A DNA stretch of 64,000 nucleotides. Source: Sergeia podlipaevii. Lineage: Eukaryota; Euglenozoa; Kinetoplastea; Trypanosomatida; Trypanosomatidae. Location of the stretch: assembly GCA_030849805.1 (NCBI GenBank), contig JASANZ010002242.1, positions 1-64,000 of the forward strand. Direction: 5' to 3'. Shown piece by piece: positions 9,834-19,225 of this stretch. The notes beneath the pieces were generated by a model. That model was not told the origin of the DNA, made no database searches, and saw nothing but the letters and a program-made list of their open reading frames with translations. The translations under genes and the position numbers were made by a program. Every line of letters begins with the position of its first letter. Position 1 is the stretch's first letter.

Positions 9834-10421
9834 GATAGGAATTTGCCTTTTCTTTATAGTTTGCTCTCTCTTTCTTACCATGTTTGAGCAGTTGTGACGC
9901 ATTAAAAAAAAGAAAAAAAATCTTTTCAAATTTTTTAGTTATCGGAATGTGGTTATTTGCACTTTTTTTGTCATTACTTGTGCGTGTGCGCGTCCTTATG
10001 CTGAGGGTTTACGTGTTTATTTGAACACTCTGCCGTGTACGTGATGTTCCTTCGCTATTTTTTTTCTTTTTGCTATCGACAAAATCCAACATGTTTACAC
10101 AAACAAACAGACAGGCGAAAAAGAGTTGCTTCTTTTTTCTAACGACTGTGCGCTTACAAACGGGGAAACACAAAGGGAATTTTTTTTCTTGCTTTGCTGG
10201 TATAAACATCCTTTATTTTATTCTTTGATTCGTTTTCTTTCTTGAAGTACATTCGGAAGCTCGTATTTTACAGAGCAGTTGACATCTTTTTTGAGAGGAA
10301 GGTAGGGACCATCTTGACTTGACCATAGAAAACACATTATTGGAAGCATAGAAGAAGCGGAAACAAAAAGAAAAAAAATAGCACGCGACAGCAGCGGGAC
10401 GAAAAGAAGAGTACACGAAAC
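9834..10421. other. Intergenic spacer
   Basis: No gene seen. A pyrimidine tract at 10211-10243 precedes AG 10246-10247, a likely acceptor that would leave a 5' UTR of about 174 nt before the EB1-like gene. Confidence 0.5.
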
Positions 10422-11681
10422 ATGCAGCGTAGCTTGGAGGTTCCTCGGGGGAGAAGCGAACTGCTGTTGTGGCTCAACAGTTTGTGCAGCGCTGAGTATC
10501 CTGCTGTTGAGTGCTTGCGCGACGGGGCAGCTTACTGCACCGTCATTGAGGCCGCTGTTAGTCGTATAGCGCAGAACTGCGTAACTCTCGACTCGACAGA
10601 GGGACCGGCCGCTGCACGCAAGGCTCGCCGTGCGGCCGTAGTGCTGGCCAAGTTAGACTGGACCGCAACGCCTATTGTGTGCGAGGATATTGATCCTTCA
10701 CTTGATAGTATAACAGTGCGAGCCACATGCAGGAAGAATGTCGAGCTTCTCCAGGATCTTGTTCGCGAGTGCGTTCCTACCGACTGCGTTCATGTGATTG
10801 ACGTGGAGCGGCTTGCTACTGGGAAGCTTCAAGACCACGTCAAGTTCCTTCAATGGCTGTATCAGTTCATGTCAAAGGTGCTTGCCAATTATTCCAAGCA
10901 AGCTATTGAAAGGCGAGCGGCGGCGCGAGAGGGGGCAGGCGTGTCTGGGGTGAAACTGAACCGAACCACAGAGTTGCTTAGGCAGCGAGCAACCGCAACA
11001 ATGCCTGGAGAAAGGGCCGTGAGTGCGGTTGTAGGGCACACAAGTGATCCTCGTGTTGTTTCTTCTCCCCGGCAACAGCAGCTTTCTGAGGAGGAGGGCA
11101 GCGTGCGTGAAGCGCGAAATCCGCCGCAAAGCGCAACCCCTCGAAGTGCCGCCACCGCGTGTTCGTCCACACCAGCAGCCGCGCCATCATCGTCTTCACT
11201 GGTGACGACAGATAGCCCGCATTACGTGCCTACTACCTCAACATTACCATCTCCTCCATCATCTTCACGAGCAGCTGTTGAGCGTACCTGTAAATGGGCT
11301 TACTACCCCAAAGGAACAGTCACAGTTCCGGCAGTATTCAAAGATCTTCTTGTGGGCCTGCGCAGCGAGGTGGAAGAGGTGGAAGCGCTTACGCTCAACG
11401 CCAGTGACGCTCATCAATTTAGTCTTACGAGGACAGAACGGTTCTCGGAGCGTGTTCCGTATGATACTGTACGAGGAGCACTTACCCGCCCAGAGTACCA
11501 ACCAGCTGGTGATGGAACCCTTTCTCTTGAGGAGCTTGGCAAGCTGCTTGAGGAGCGCGATGGCCTCTCGCAACTATACGTCGCGGTTGCTGGAATTGCA
11601 AATCGACACAACGCCCGTGGTGTTCCCACACCTTTGTTGAAATCTCTTAACCGAATATTAAACTCTGCGCCATTAAGCTAG
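10422..11681 (+). CDS. EB1: EB1-family microtubule plus-end-binding protein
   Basis: A 419-residue protein whose first 155 residues form an EB1/MAPRE-type calponin-homology domain. Landmarks are ELLLWLNSLC at the first helix, GAAYCTVIEA (EB1: GAAYCQFMD), RKNVELLQDLV, and VIDVERLATGKLQDHVKFLQWLYQF (EB1: [23 protein letters not shown]). EB1 tracks growing microtubule ends. Compared with EB1, the loop after GAAYC is longer by about 30 Ala/Arg-rich residues. The middle (about 170-285) is a Ser/Pro/Ala-rich, positively charged linker, typical of EB proteins. The C-terminal 130 residues do not show a clear EBH dimerisation motif, and the protein ends in Ser, not the EEY/F tail that binds CAP-Gly proteins. 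Its partners may therefore differ. Confidence 0.85.
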   Translation: MQRSLEVPRGRSELLLWLNSLCSAEYPAVECLRDGAAYCTVIEAAVSRIAQNCVTLDSTEGPAAARKARRAAVVLAKLDWTATPIVCEDIDPSLDSITVRATCRKNVELLQDLVRECVPTDCVHVIDVERLATGKLQDHVKFLQWLYQFMSKVLANYSKQAIERRAAAREGAGVSGVKLNRTTELLRQRATATMPGERAVSAVVGHTSDPRVVSSPRQQQLSEEEGSVREARNPPQSATPRSAATACSSTPAAAPSSSSLVTTDSPHYVPTTSTLPSPPSSSRAAVERTCKWAYYPKGTVTVPAVFKDLLVGLRSEVEEVEALTLNASDAHQFSLTRTERFSERVPYDTVRGALTRPEYQPAGDGTLSLEELGKLLEERDGLSQLYVAVAGIANRHNARGVPTPLLKSLNRILNSAPLS

Positions 11682-12103
11682 TTGGTTGACTAGATGCATG
11701 AGTTGCTCCCCCTGTCTTCTCTTCGTTACTGCTACGTTTTCTCTTTCTCATAGAGTGAGTAAGGACGCGCCTTTGTCCTCTTTACGACTCATTTTTTAGA
11801 CTCCCTTCATCATTTTTTTTTTTACAACTTAAAATAGTTGCACATAGGAAACAACAACGAAAATGAGGGTGTGCAACGTTGTGACCCGCAGAAGAACGGC
11901 TGTGATTTGTCACCTCCCTTCCCATTTCTTTTGTGCAGCACTCTATGCACATAGGTTGTACATGCTTTGCTCAAGCATATCTTAGCATTTTTTTTCTCTC
12001 TCATCTTTTGTTTTTCCTTTTTGTTATAATCTTTATTGCTTTTGTGGAACATCTCACAAGTATTCTATAGGCATAGCCCTTTTAGAGGATAGAACAAATC
12101 ACA
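11682..12103. other. Intergenic spacer
   Basis: No gene seen. T/C-rich sequence runs from about 11990 to 12045, and the following AG at 12059-12060 is a plausible acceptor, leaving a 43-nt 5' UTR. Confidence 0.5.
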
Positions 12104-14539
12104 ATGCGTAGGGCCGGATTCGCTACCAGAGGAATGGGAGGTACACCCCGTCTTTCTATAAATGGACAGGCATCTCACTCCTTTATAAATCCGACTCGAC
12201 ATAGGGTTCGGAAACTGCGCCGCGGTGCCGTAATCACCGCACTCGTAGTATTGCTTATGTTGCTGCTTGTGGCGCTGGCCCTGTGGCGCGTGAGAACCGC
12301 GGCGGCGCAAGCGGTTGAATTAACAGTCAATGTAGCGGCGCCTCAAAGGTTTCAGAGCAGCCAGTGCCCAGCATACATGTATCGTGTCGAAGATGGAGTT
12401 AGTGGGGCCTCCTTGGTGGGCTCCTCCATTTTAATGTTGTTTTCGAGAGATGTCAACAGTAAAAAAGAGACCTTTTTCTATAACCTTAAAGGCTCTTCTT
12501 CCAAGGACAGAAGCAGCGATTTTGGAGATTGTGCATACAGCCCTGGAAATACGAAGAGGAACTTTGCCGAAGTGGCTGCTTCCTTTCTGTCTTCTCCGTA
12601 CGGCCCTTCACCGAACCCTTTCTTCAACTTCTTTGACGCGTATGGTGCGAGCTTTTGGAGTATCGAGAACGTTACCATCGTGCGGCCACTGCAGATAGAT
12701 GTGGTGTACACTTTTGTGAATCCTTCTGCTCCTTCTTTTGCCGAGCACCTCCGCATTCGCGGCATCCACAATCCCAACAAGGAGCGCCGCTACAATGACT
12801 GGGAAGAGCTACGGTACTCCATGCGAAGCTTGTGGAAGAGCATTAACGCGACCAACGCCATGCAGCAGAGCTTTGCCGCGCTAGATGAGGACCGCAGGTT
12901 TCTCAAAGAGATGGGCTTCACTGAGGCGGAAGACGTGAATTTTGACGAAGCAGCTAAATCATATCGTCAACCTCTGGTTCGCAATGTGTACCTGATGCTC
13001 TCCGCCAAGGACCAGATGCCAGCTTGGCTGAACCCTGAGACCTTCCCAGGCCTCAAAGTGGTTACTCACGCTGACATGTTCCCCGCCGCCAACGAGTCAT
13101 GGATCTTACCAACTCTCAATTCTAATGTTATTGAGAGCGGCCTACATCGCATTCCTGGGCTCTCGCACAATTTTTTATACGTCGCCAATGACATGCTCCT
13201 CGGGCGGCCTCTCTCTCCCTTTGACCTTTTCCGTCCTCTCACCCCGCCACGTCAGCAGCTGTACTACGCCGCGGTCCAGGTCCATCGCCGCGACGGGAAT
13301 GATCCGAGCTGCACCGCAGCGAGTCGCACCAATCGGCGCGCGCTGTTTCTGGAGCCTATTATACATAGTGACACAGGGCGCGAAGACTCGGGAGAAGTAC
13401 CACTGAGGCAAAATGCTGAGACAACAGAGGCGCAGGAGACTGGGGCGATTGTGCGGGAGTGCATGAACCAGCAAGCAGATGCAGCCAATAAACAGCTGTT
13501 GGCACACAAAGGGACCAACGGGGTTGGCGCGGAGGGGGCAACGACAATTCTCACGGTACTCGCGGAGCCTGGCTGGAGGACCTCTGCTGTGTTTGGTAAA
13601 GAGATTGAATTCGGCACTACAGTGCGTGGCGCGGGAGTAGGCAGCTTTTTCTACCATGCCATTGCATCCAAGAGGATGGAGGGAATTCGACCCCCTTTTG
13701 CCTACCCACACATGCCCACACTTATAAAGCGCAATCTCGCCGAGCAGCTCCTTGAACACTGTCTGTTTGACTACACCAACGCCACTCGCGCTGCGTATGA
13801 GCGAGAGATGCACCCGTTCTCTTTTGTCGACTTTTACGCTGTGTATCAACTCGCCATGTATCGTGCGTTAACACGGTTTGTGTGGACCGAGGTGCTGAAG
13901 AGCCACGTTGCCTCTATCGTCACAGGCACACACAGAAAGAACCCAGCTGTCCGCTATGTAGCACAAGAGGCACTCGACGTTGTGAAGCGTCTCGGCATGT
14001 CACACAGCCTGTATTCATTTACATCGCGAGAGTTAAATTTTGACACCATGGGCCCCCTGTACGGCAGCTCCTGGGGAGTGACCATGCAGAACCCTGAACT
14101 GATAGAAGAGCTAGCTCTCTGGTGGCTGCCAGACAGACGCAGGGATAGGGGTCATAAGTTCCGTTCGCTGTCGGAGCTGCGCGACCTTTATGCGGTCCCT
14201 TCTGTATGCATTGCTTCAAGTGATCAGTCGTGTGAGGTGAAGGAGTATCCGCGCCTAGCGGAGAACTACTTCGCGCTCTATCACGACATGTTTCAGCACA
14301 TGGGCCGCGATGCTACCTATCGCTTTGAGATGCTGCAGCACTCGTACAAGTCACTCATTACCGCTGCGCGGCTAGACGCAGAGCATGACAGAATGCCCCT
14401 GTGGATCACATTTAATGACAACTTCCCTCTGGAGACAATGTCTGACGAAGAGGTGAGGCTTGTCAAAGCATCGTTTGCGGCTCTCATGAACACGGTAACG
14501 CAGAACGCACCTAGAGCAGAGTGGGAGAAGTTTGTGTGA
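12104..14539 (+). CDS. Stealth-family hexose-1-phosphate transferase (type II membrane protein), copy 1
   Basis: An 811-residue protein with a basic cytosolic tail, one membrane anchor (residues 41-61) and a large luminal domain. All four Stealth conserved regions are visible. CR1 is IDVVYTFVNPSAP (198-210). CR2 is NDWEELRYSMRSL (231-243) and continues through VVTHADMFP, LPTLNSNVIESGLHRIPGLS and YVANDMLLGRP to about 370. CR3 surrounds PHMPT (535-539). CR4 contains WITFNDNF (767-774). Family members such as bacterial capsule polymerases and animal GNPTAB transfer a sugar-1-phosphate from a nucleotide sugar, making phosphodiester-linked glycans. In trypanosomatids the natural candidate is phosphoglycan (sugar-phosphate repeat) synthesis in the Golgi; that is inference. 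A less conserved insert lies between CR2 and CR3 (about 395-510). The next gene is a diverged paralogue. Confidence 0.9.
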   Translation: MRRAGFATRGMGGTPRLSINGQASHSFINPTRHRVRKLRRGAVITALVVLLMLLLVALALWRVRTAAAQAVELTVNVAAPQRFQSSQCPAYMYRVEDGVSGASLVGSSILMLFSRDVNSKKETFFYNLKGSSSKDRSSDFGDCAYSPGNTKRNFAEVAASFLSSPYGPSPNPFFNFFDAYGASFWSIENVTIVRPLQIDVVYTFVNPSAPSFAEHLRIRGIHNPNKERRYNDWEELRYSMRSLWKSINATNAMQQSFAALDEDRRFLKEMGFTEAEDVNFDEAAKSYRQPLVRNVYLMLSAKDQMPAWLNPETFPGLKVVTHADMFPAANESWILPTLNSNVIESGLHRIPGLSHNFLYVANDMLLGRPLSPFDLFRPLTPPRQQLYYAAVQVHRRDGNDPSCTAASRTNRRALFLEPIIHSDTGREDSGEVPLRQNAETTEAQETGAIVRECMNQQADAANKQLLAHKGTNGVGAEGATTILTVLAEPGWRTSAVFGKEIEFGTTVRGAGVGSFFYHAIASKRMEGIRPPFAYPHMPTLIKRNLAEQLLEHCLFDYTNATRAAYEREMHPFSFVDFYAVYQLAMYRALTRFVWTEVLKSHVASIVTGTHRKNPAVRYVAQEALDVVKRLGMSHSLYSFTSRELNFDTMGPLYGSSWGVTMQNPELIEELALWWLPDRRRDRGHKFRSLSELRDLYAVPSVCIASSDQSCEVKEYPRLAENYFALYHDMFQHMGRDATYRFEMLQHSYKSLITAARLDAEHDRMPLWITFNDNFPLETMSDEEVRLVKASFAALMNTVTQNAPRAEWEKFV

Positions 14540-15305
14540 ACAAAGCAGAAGCCCTGCGTATAGATGTACATGCGTGGGCGTATGGAGAACAACGAGGGAA
14601 TGGCCTTTCTGCTATGTTATTGGGAGAGAGAGAGAGAAAGAGAGTGAGGAAAGATAAACTCATGGATGCACGCGATTGGAGCGTACTTTAGTGAACGCCA
14701 ACATTATTATTTTTTATAAAGTAATCATATATTTGCTGGAGATTCAATAGCAGAGCGCCGAAGCAGATGCGCTTGTCTATGCTTTATCCACTTTTTCTCC
14801 CCTCTGTGTAGGGCAATTTTATATTCAATGCAGTCGTGCGTTGCTGAATGGTTTACAGGTTGTGAATGAATAGCGTTTTCTTTTTTTCTACTGTGTTTTT
14901 GGCATTCCACTTCTTCAGTGTTATTAAATAAGCGATTTTCTTTTTAAAGTGCTATATTGCTATTTGAGTGATCAATACCATCGTCAACGGGAGTTTATAA
15001 CTCGCAGCTAGAGTCTTTTTTTTTTCGCTTCTGAATATATATGTGTGTGTGTGTTCATTTTTTTCCCTTTTTTCTATTTGTTTCAAATACTCTGCTGCGT
15101 TACTTTAGAAGGTATCTCGTTTCAAGATATTTATGCTCCCTTTCATAGACGATACACGAAAAATCTATGCGTACTTTGATTTCAAAGAAAAGGCAAAAAA
15201 AGCATTAACAACAATAAAAAGGATTTCACTGCTTTAAATTGTTACACTATCTGCCTTCAAGATTAGCGACAGTAATTGTGATAATAGTAATAATATTGCA
15301 GTTCA
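14540..15305. other. Intergenic spacer between the Stealth paralogues
   Basis: No gene seen. It has a GA-rich run near 14624-14652, a T-tract at about 15016-15025 and a GT microsatellite near 15041-15052. AG 15300-15301 lies only 4 nt before the next ATG but has no strong pyrimidine tract directly in front, so acceptor choice is uncertain. Confidence 0.45.
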
Positions 15306-18002
15306 ATGATCAACTCAAGTGAATGCTCTTTGCCGAGTAGGCAAAGTATCTCACCGTTAGCTGAGATTGGATTTAGCACCTCCTGCGAGATCGTTGCACG
15401 CTCCCTCTCTTCTCCCTGCCCTACACGGTTGCGTGCTTGTGCAGCTGCTCATGGCATCACATCGAATGCTTCTTTGAATGAATGTTGCATAAGCACGACG
15501 AAGCAGAGTTTCCCGTCAGGCTCGGGTAGTGGCACCAAGTGGGTAAAGTCGCGGTGGACTCGCAAGGGACAGGGCAACAACTCTGCTTTATTAGAGACGC
15601 AGCACAACGTATCGCGTGTAGCGTTTTTCTTCCGCACATGTGTTTGCTTTCCTGTTGCTGCTGTTCTTTTTCTTCTTCTTGCACACACTGCGTGGTCTTG
15701 CATATCTCATTCACGAGCACCTTCTCCATCGCATTCTTCGCTGTCGCGAATACACTCGCTAGAGGTTAAATCTGAAATACCACTTCAGTGTGGGACTGGC
15801 TTTTATCGGCTTCCTGCGGATAGCACTGTATTCATGATGCATGACAGGCGACGTGTTGACAGCCATGAAAAAGAAAATACAGGCAACGGGCATGAGTTGG
15901 ATTACCATGGGTTTGGTGAGGTTGCTGCGGCGTTTCTTGCGACTCCGCACGACGCGAAATCCACAGTATTCTACGACTTCATTCGTCGTCGTGATGCGAC
16001 ACTGTGGACGGTGCAGGAGGAATCCGGCGTGGGACTTGTGGCACGACCGTTTCAGCTCGATGTTGTTTACACCTATGTCAACCCCGCCGCTCCTTCATTT
16101 AGCGGGCACATGCGCGAGCGGGGCCTGTCCACGGGTATCAACAAGCTCTTCCGGGACTGGGAGGAGCTGCGCTTCTCGATGCGGTCGCTTTATCACCACG
16201 TCGTAAATAATTCAGCACTGGAGCAACTAGACCGAAATCTCGCAGAGGACCAGCGGAGACTTACGCAGATGGGTTTTATTGTCAAAAGAGAAGAGATCAA
16301 AGGAGGAGAGGAGGGAGTGAGGGAAGCACAGACTCTTCCTCTTGTGCGCTCTGTCATTGTTGTAGTGTCGGACCCAGACCAAGTTCCTGCATGGCTCAAC
16401 ACTAGCTATCCAGGTGTTCTCATTGTTACTCATGAGGTGCTATATACTGCAGAAGAGAAGGAGGCCCACGCCTTACCTACATTTAACTCGCTTTCTATTG
16501 AGTCTACATTGTATCGCATCCCTGGCCTCACCCGCTTCTATGTGAACATCAACAATGACATGCTTTTTAGTCGGAAAGTGTCTTTGTTTGACTTGTTTCG
16601 CCCTTTAGCACCGCCAAGGCAGACTATGCATTTTGCATCTATCATGAACTCAACAGTCGTAGATGTACTCAAGCAACGTGCACTCACCTTCATGGAGCCT
16701 ATTCTGCATAGCGATGGCTGGGTGCGTCCCTCGACCGTAGTGGAGGATGCGCTTGCTGAGGAAAAGACGAGGAAGAGGGCCAAGCAGAAGAAGAGGGAAA
16801 ACGATTCCATGGAAGGCGCTGCTGTGCCACTCACTCAGCTACAGCAACGGCAGAGAAAAGAGGTGTGGCAGTGCGAGGTGGACTTCAGTGAATTCAGAGA
16901 TGCTTTCACAAGCGCCACGCTAAAGAACTGCTCTGCTCCGTCTCCTTGCTCTTTAGCTGCATTTTTGGCACCACCACTGGCCTGCCCAAACGCACTCAAC
17001 AAGGAGGCTCGCTATGTCACTTTACGATCTCTCCAAGGCGTTGCACCAACTATCGAGTACGCACACATCCCCCACATTGTGGATCGCATGGTAATGAAGA
17101 AGATGCTAGAGGACGAGGTGGATGGCTTTGCGGAGGAGGCCATTGCGGTACGACTGTCATATCAAAGAGAGCACAACAACTTCTCGCCGATTCATGTATA
17201 CACCCCTTACGCCTTGGCCATGCGGCGGGCAGTGGACCGGTATCAACGCTATACAACCTGGAGACAATTCTGGACCGTACGCCAGAGCGCTGCAGGAGCG
17301 ATGACGACACCATTGCATGATGAGACTTTCTTGCCAGAGGACAGCGAGGTGCCTTGGCGGCTGTCGTGCCCGCTTTGCGGAGATAGCAGTGGAGTACACC
17401 AGCAGCATCCTGAACTTGACCATTTGTTGTTGTCACGACAGCACCTCATAGATCGGTCTTCTCAGGGAGAGGGGTGGCAGGAGGACGGAAAGACAGCGGT
17501 AGACCGCATCTTTGATCCGACAGAAGAGGAGGACGATGAGGCAAAAAGAGCTCGAGCACGGTCTGTGAGGCACTCAGGGAAGGATCGCACCACCTTTATT
17601 CAGCGTGAAACCGCTCTTTTAGACCTGGCAAGGCGTGCGAGCCAGTGGCATATTCTTTCTGGTAACTCTGACGAGAAAGCAACAACAACAACGGATAGCG
17701 TTCTTTTTTCAGTTGCGAGAGCAGAACGATATCTTGCCTTGTATACAGATGTTCATCACCACATTCGCGATCTCACTCTGTGGTTCATCATGATCGAGGA
17801 CTACCTCCGTCTCGCAATCGCCGCCAACGCAGCAGCGAAGAAGGCGCAGGCGCAGCAGCTGCCTTTGTTTATTACCATCAACGATGACATTAGAAATGAC
17901 GTGTTGAGAAACAATGAGGAGAAATTTTTGCTTCTCTTTCAAGCTGTATTTGCCAAGTGCACAGGAGGTGTCCCAGCGGCACCCTGGGAGATTGCAAGAT
18001 AG
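15306..18002 (+). CDS. Stealth-family hexose-1-phosphate transferase (type II membrane protein), copy 2
   Basis: An 898-residue paralogue of the preceding gene with an unusually long cytosolic N-terminus: the membrane anchor is at about 105-128. CR1 is LDVVYTYVNPAAPSF (251-265). CR2 is RDWEELRFSMRSL (283-295), followed by VVVSDPDQVPAWLN, VTHEVLY, LPTFNSLSIESTLYRIPGL and NINNDMLFSRK. CR3 contains AHIPH (586-590), and CR4 is LFITINDD at 854-861 near the C-terminus. The block VNPxAPSF...RG is shared with copy 1, but the segments between conserved regions differ in length and composition, so the duplication is old. No later in-frame Met would keep the anchor, which favours ATG 15306. It probably acts in the Golgi lumen; donor and acceptor sugars cannot be read from the sequence. 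Confidence 0.9.
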   Translation: MINSSECSLPSRQSISPLAEIGFSTSCEIVARSLSSPCPTRLRACAAAHGITSNASLNECCISTTKQSFPSGSGSGTKWVKSRWTRKGQGNNSALLETQHNVSRVAFFFRTCVCFPVAAVLFLLLAHTAWSCISHSRAPSPSHSSLSRIHSLEVKSEIPLQCGTGFYRLPADSTVFMMHDRRRVDSHEKENTGNGHELDYHGFGEVAAAFLATPHDAKSTVFYDFIRRRDATLWTVQEESGVGLVARPFQLDVVYTYVNPAAPSFSGHMRERGLSTGINKLFRDWEELRFSMRSLYHHVVNNSALEQLDRNLAEDQRRLTQMGFIVKREEIKGGEEGVREAQTLPLVRSVIVVVSDPDQVPAWLNTSYPGVLIVTHEVLYTAEEKEAHALPTFNSLSIESTLYRIPGLTRFYVNINNDMLFSRKVSLFDLFRPLAPPRQTMHFASIMNSTVVDVLKQRALTFMEPILHSDGWVRPSTVVEDALAEEKTRKRAKQKKRENDSMEGAAVPLTQLQQRQRKEVWQCEVDFSEFRDAFTSATLKNCSAPSPCSLAAFLAPPLACPNALNKEARYVTLRSLQGVAPTIEYAHIPHIVDRMVMKKMLEDEVDGFAEEAIAVRLSYQREHNNFSPIHVYTPYALAMRRAVDRYQRYTTWRQFWTVRQSAAGAMTTPLHDETFLPEDSEVPWRLSCPLCGDSSGVHQQHPELDHLLLSRQHLIDRSSQGEGWQEDGKTAVDRIFDPTEEEDDEAKRARARSVRHSGKDRTTFIQRETALLDLARRASQWHILSGNSDEKATTTTDSVLFSVARAERYLALYTDVHHHIRDLTLWFIMIEDYLRLAIAANAAAKKAQAQQLPLFITINDDIRNDVLRNNEEKFLLLFQAVFAKCTGGVPAAPWEIAR

Positions 18003-18562
18003 CGAAGGCCCCTGCGGCTCTTGCTAAGCCTTTTTTCATGCATGTATCGCTTTCTTGCTTCTCGGTAGTTCCTTCTGCTTCAGTATGTGACGACTTTTTA
18101 AAAAAACCTCTGATATCACTCATTTTTTTTCTCTATTTTTTTTCGCGTGGGGAACGCGACAGCATACAAACAATGGCTACGGTTAAGTAAGGAAGCAATA
18201 CCGCTATTTAGGAAGTCTTGTGTGCTTGACTTGGTTCTGGTATCGACAGCGGCTACGCATGCAACGAGATGGCGTCTTTCTTTCCTTTTTTTGCTGGGAA
18301 GAAAGGAGGGCTGCTGTATGCTTTCACTAGGTCATCATTCGCTGTACATACTAAGAGGAAGTAGACGTAGACGTTTTCAAGTACTTCTTTTTGCTTCAAT
18401 GTATGCTTTGTGCTTTTGCTATGTACGTGGTTTTTTTTTTGCGTTTTTTTTTTCTCCTCATTTACGCATTCTTTTCTCAGTGGGAATGATAGAGTGCCGA
18501 GAGGGTGATTGCTATTTCATATTATTGTTGCGTATTATATGCAAGCTACTCATTTTTTTTTC

Positions 18563-18765
18563 TTTTTTGAAGTGTTTATTGCACAATGTGTTCATCACTG
18601 GCAAAGCAAGAAAATAAAACATCAATACCAATTAAGTACCCGCTATTACATTGCCTACGATCTCTCATCACGTGTTTTTTCTTTTTGCTTGTATACATTT
18701 TACTTTGCTCATACATCAACTGCATTGACTTCTGGCTTTTTTTGTTTTTCATATATATATATAGA
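18563..18765. repeat. 203-bp direct repeat, copy A (left of gap)
   Basis: This stretch matches 18885-19087 base for base with only three substitutions that I can find (in tacgatctctc/tatgatccctc and gtatac/gtacac). The two copies lie immediately on either side of a run of N. It is either a genuine tandem duplication or an unmerged allelic/overlap artefact of scaffolding. Confidence 0.9.
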
Positions 18766-18884
18766 NNNNNNNNNNNNNNNNNNNNNNNNNNNNNNNNNNN
18801 NNNNNNNNNNNNNNNNNNNNNNNNNNNNNNNNNNNNNNNNNNNNNNNNNNNNNNNNNNNNNNNNNNNNNNNNNNNNNNNNNNNN
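18766..18884. other. Assembly gap (119 N)
   Basis: An unresolved run of N between two nearly identical 203-bp copies. Reading frames reported across it are meaningless. The real distance is unknown and may be zero or a longer repeat array. Confidence 0.98.
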
Positions 18885-19087
18885 TTTTTTGAAGTGTTTA
18901 TTGCACAATGTGTTCATCACTGGCAAAGCAAGAAAATAAAACATCAATACCAATTAAGTACCCGCTATTACATTGCCTATGATCCCTCATCACGTGTTTT
19001 TTCTTTTTGCTTGTACACATTTTACTTTGCTCATACATCAACTGCATTGACTTCTGGCTTTTTTTGTTTTTCATATATATATATAGA
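18885..19087. repeat. 203-bp direct repeat, copy B (right of gap)
   Basis: Second copy of the repeat starting at 18563, same length and three differences. It ends in the same TA-rich run and then continues into the pyrimidine tract that serves the next gene. Confidence 0.9.
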
Positions 19088-19225
19088 AACAAATTTATCT
19101 ATTCACATGCTCACTCCCTTTTCCTCTCTTCATCCCAGAAGGTGGGAACATAAGGAAGGCGGTGATCAACAAAGCGTTTGCATGCAAAAAAAAAAAATAC
19201 TGGTACAAGTAGGGGAAGAGGAAGA

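Larger units (their letters stand above)
18003..19225. other. Intergenic spacer containing an assembly gap and an upstream ATG
   Basis: No gene seen. It contains a 119-base N run (18766-18884) with a 203-bp repeat on either side. The tract 19109-19136 followed by AG 19137-19138 is a good acceptor for the downstream gene. The resulting 87-nt leader has an ATG at 19182, directly before an A-run, whose frame is out of phase and overlaps the gene start at 19226. Confidence 0.55.

Noticed and set aside
18509..18953. ORFs spanning the N-run
   Set aside because: Open only because N cannot encode a stop; sequence on both sides is the same AT-rich spacer repeat.
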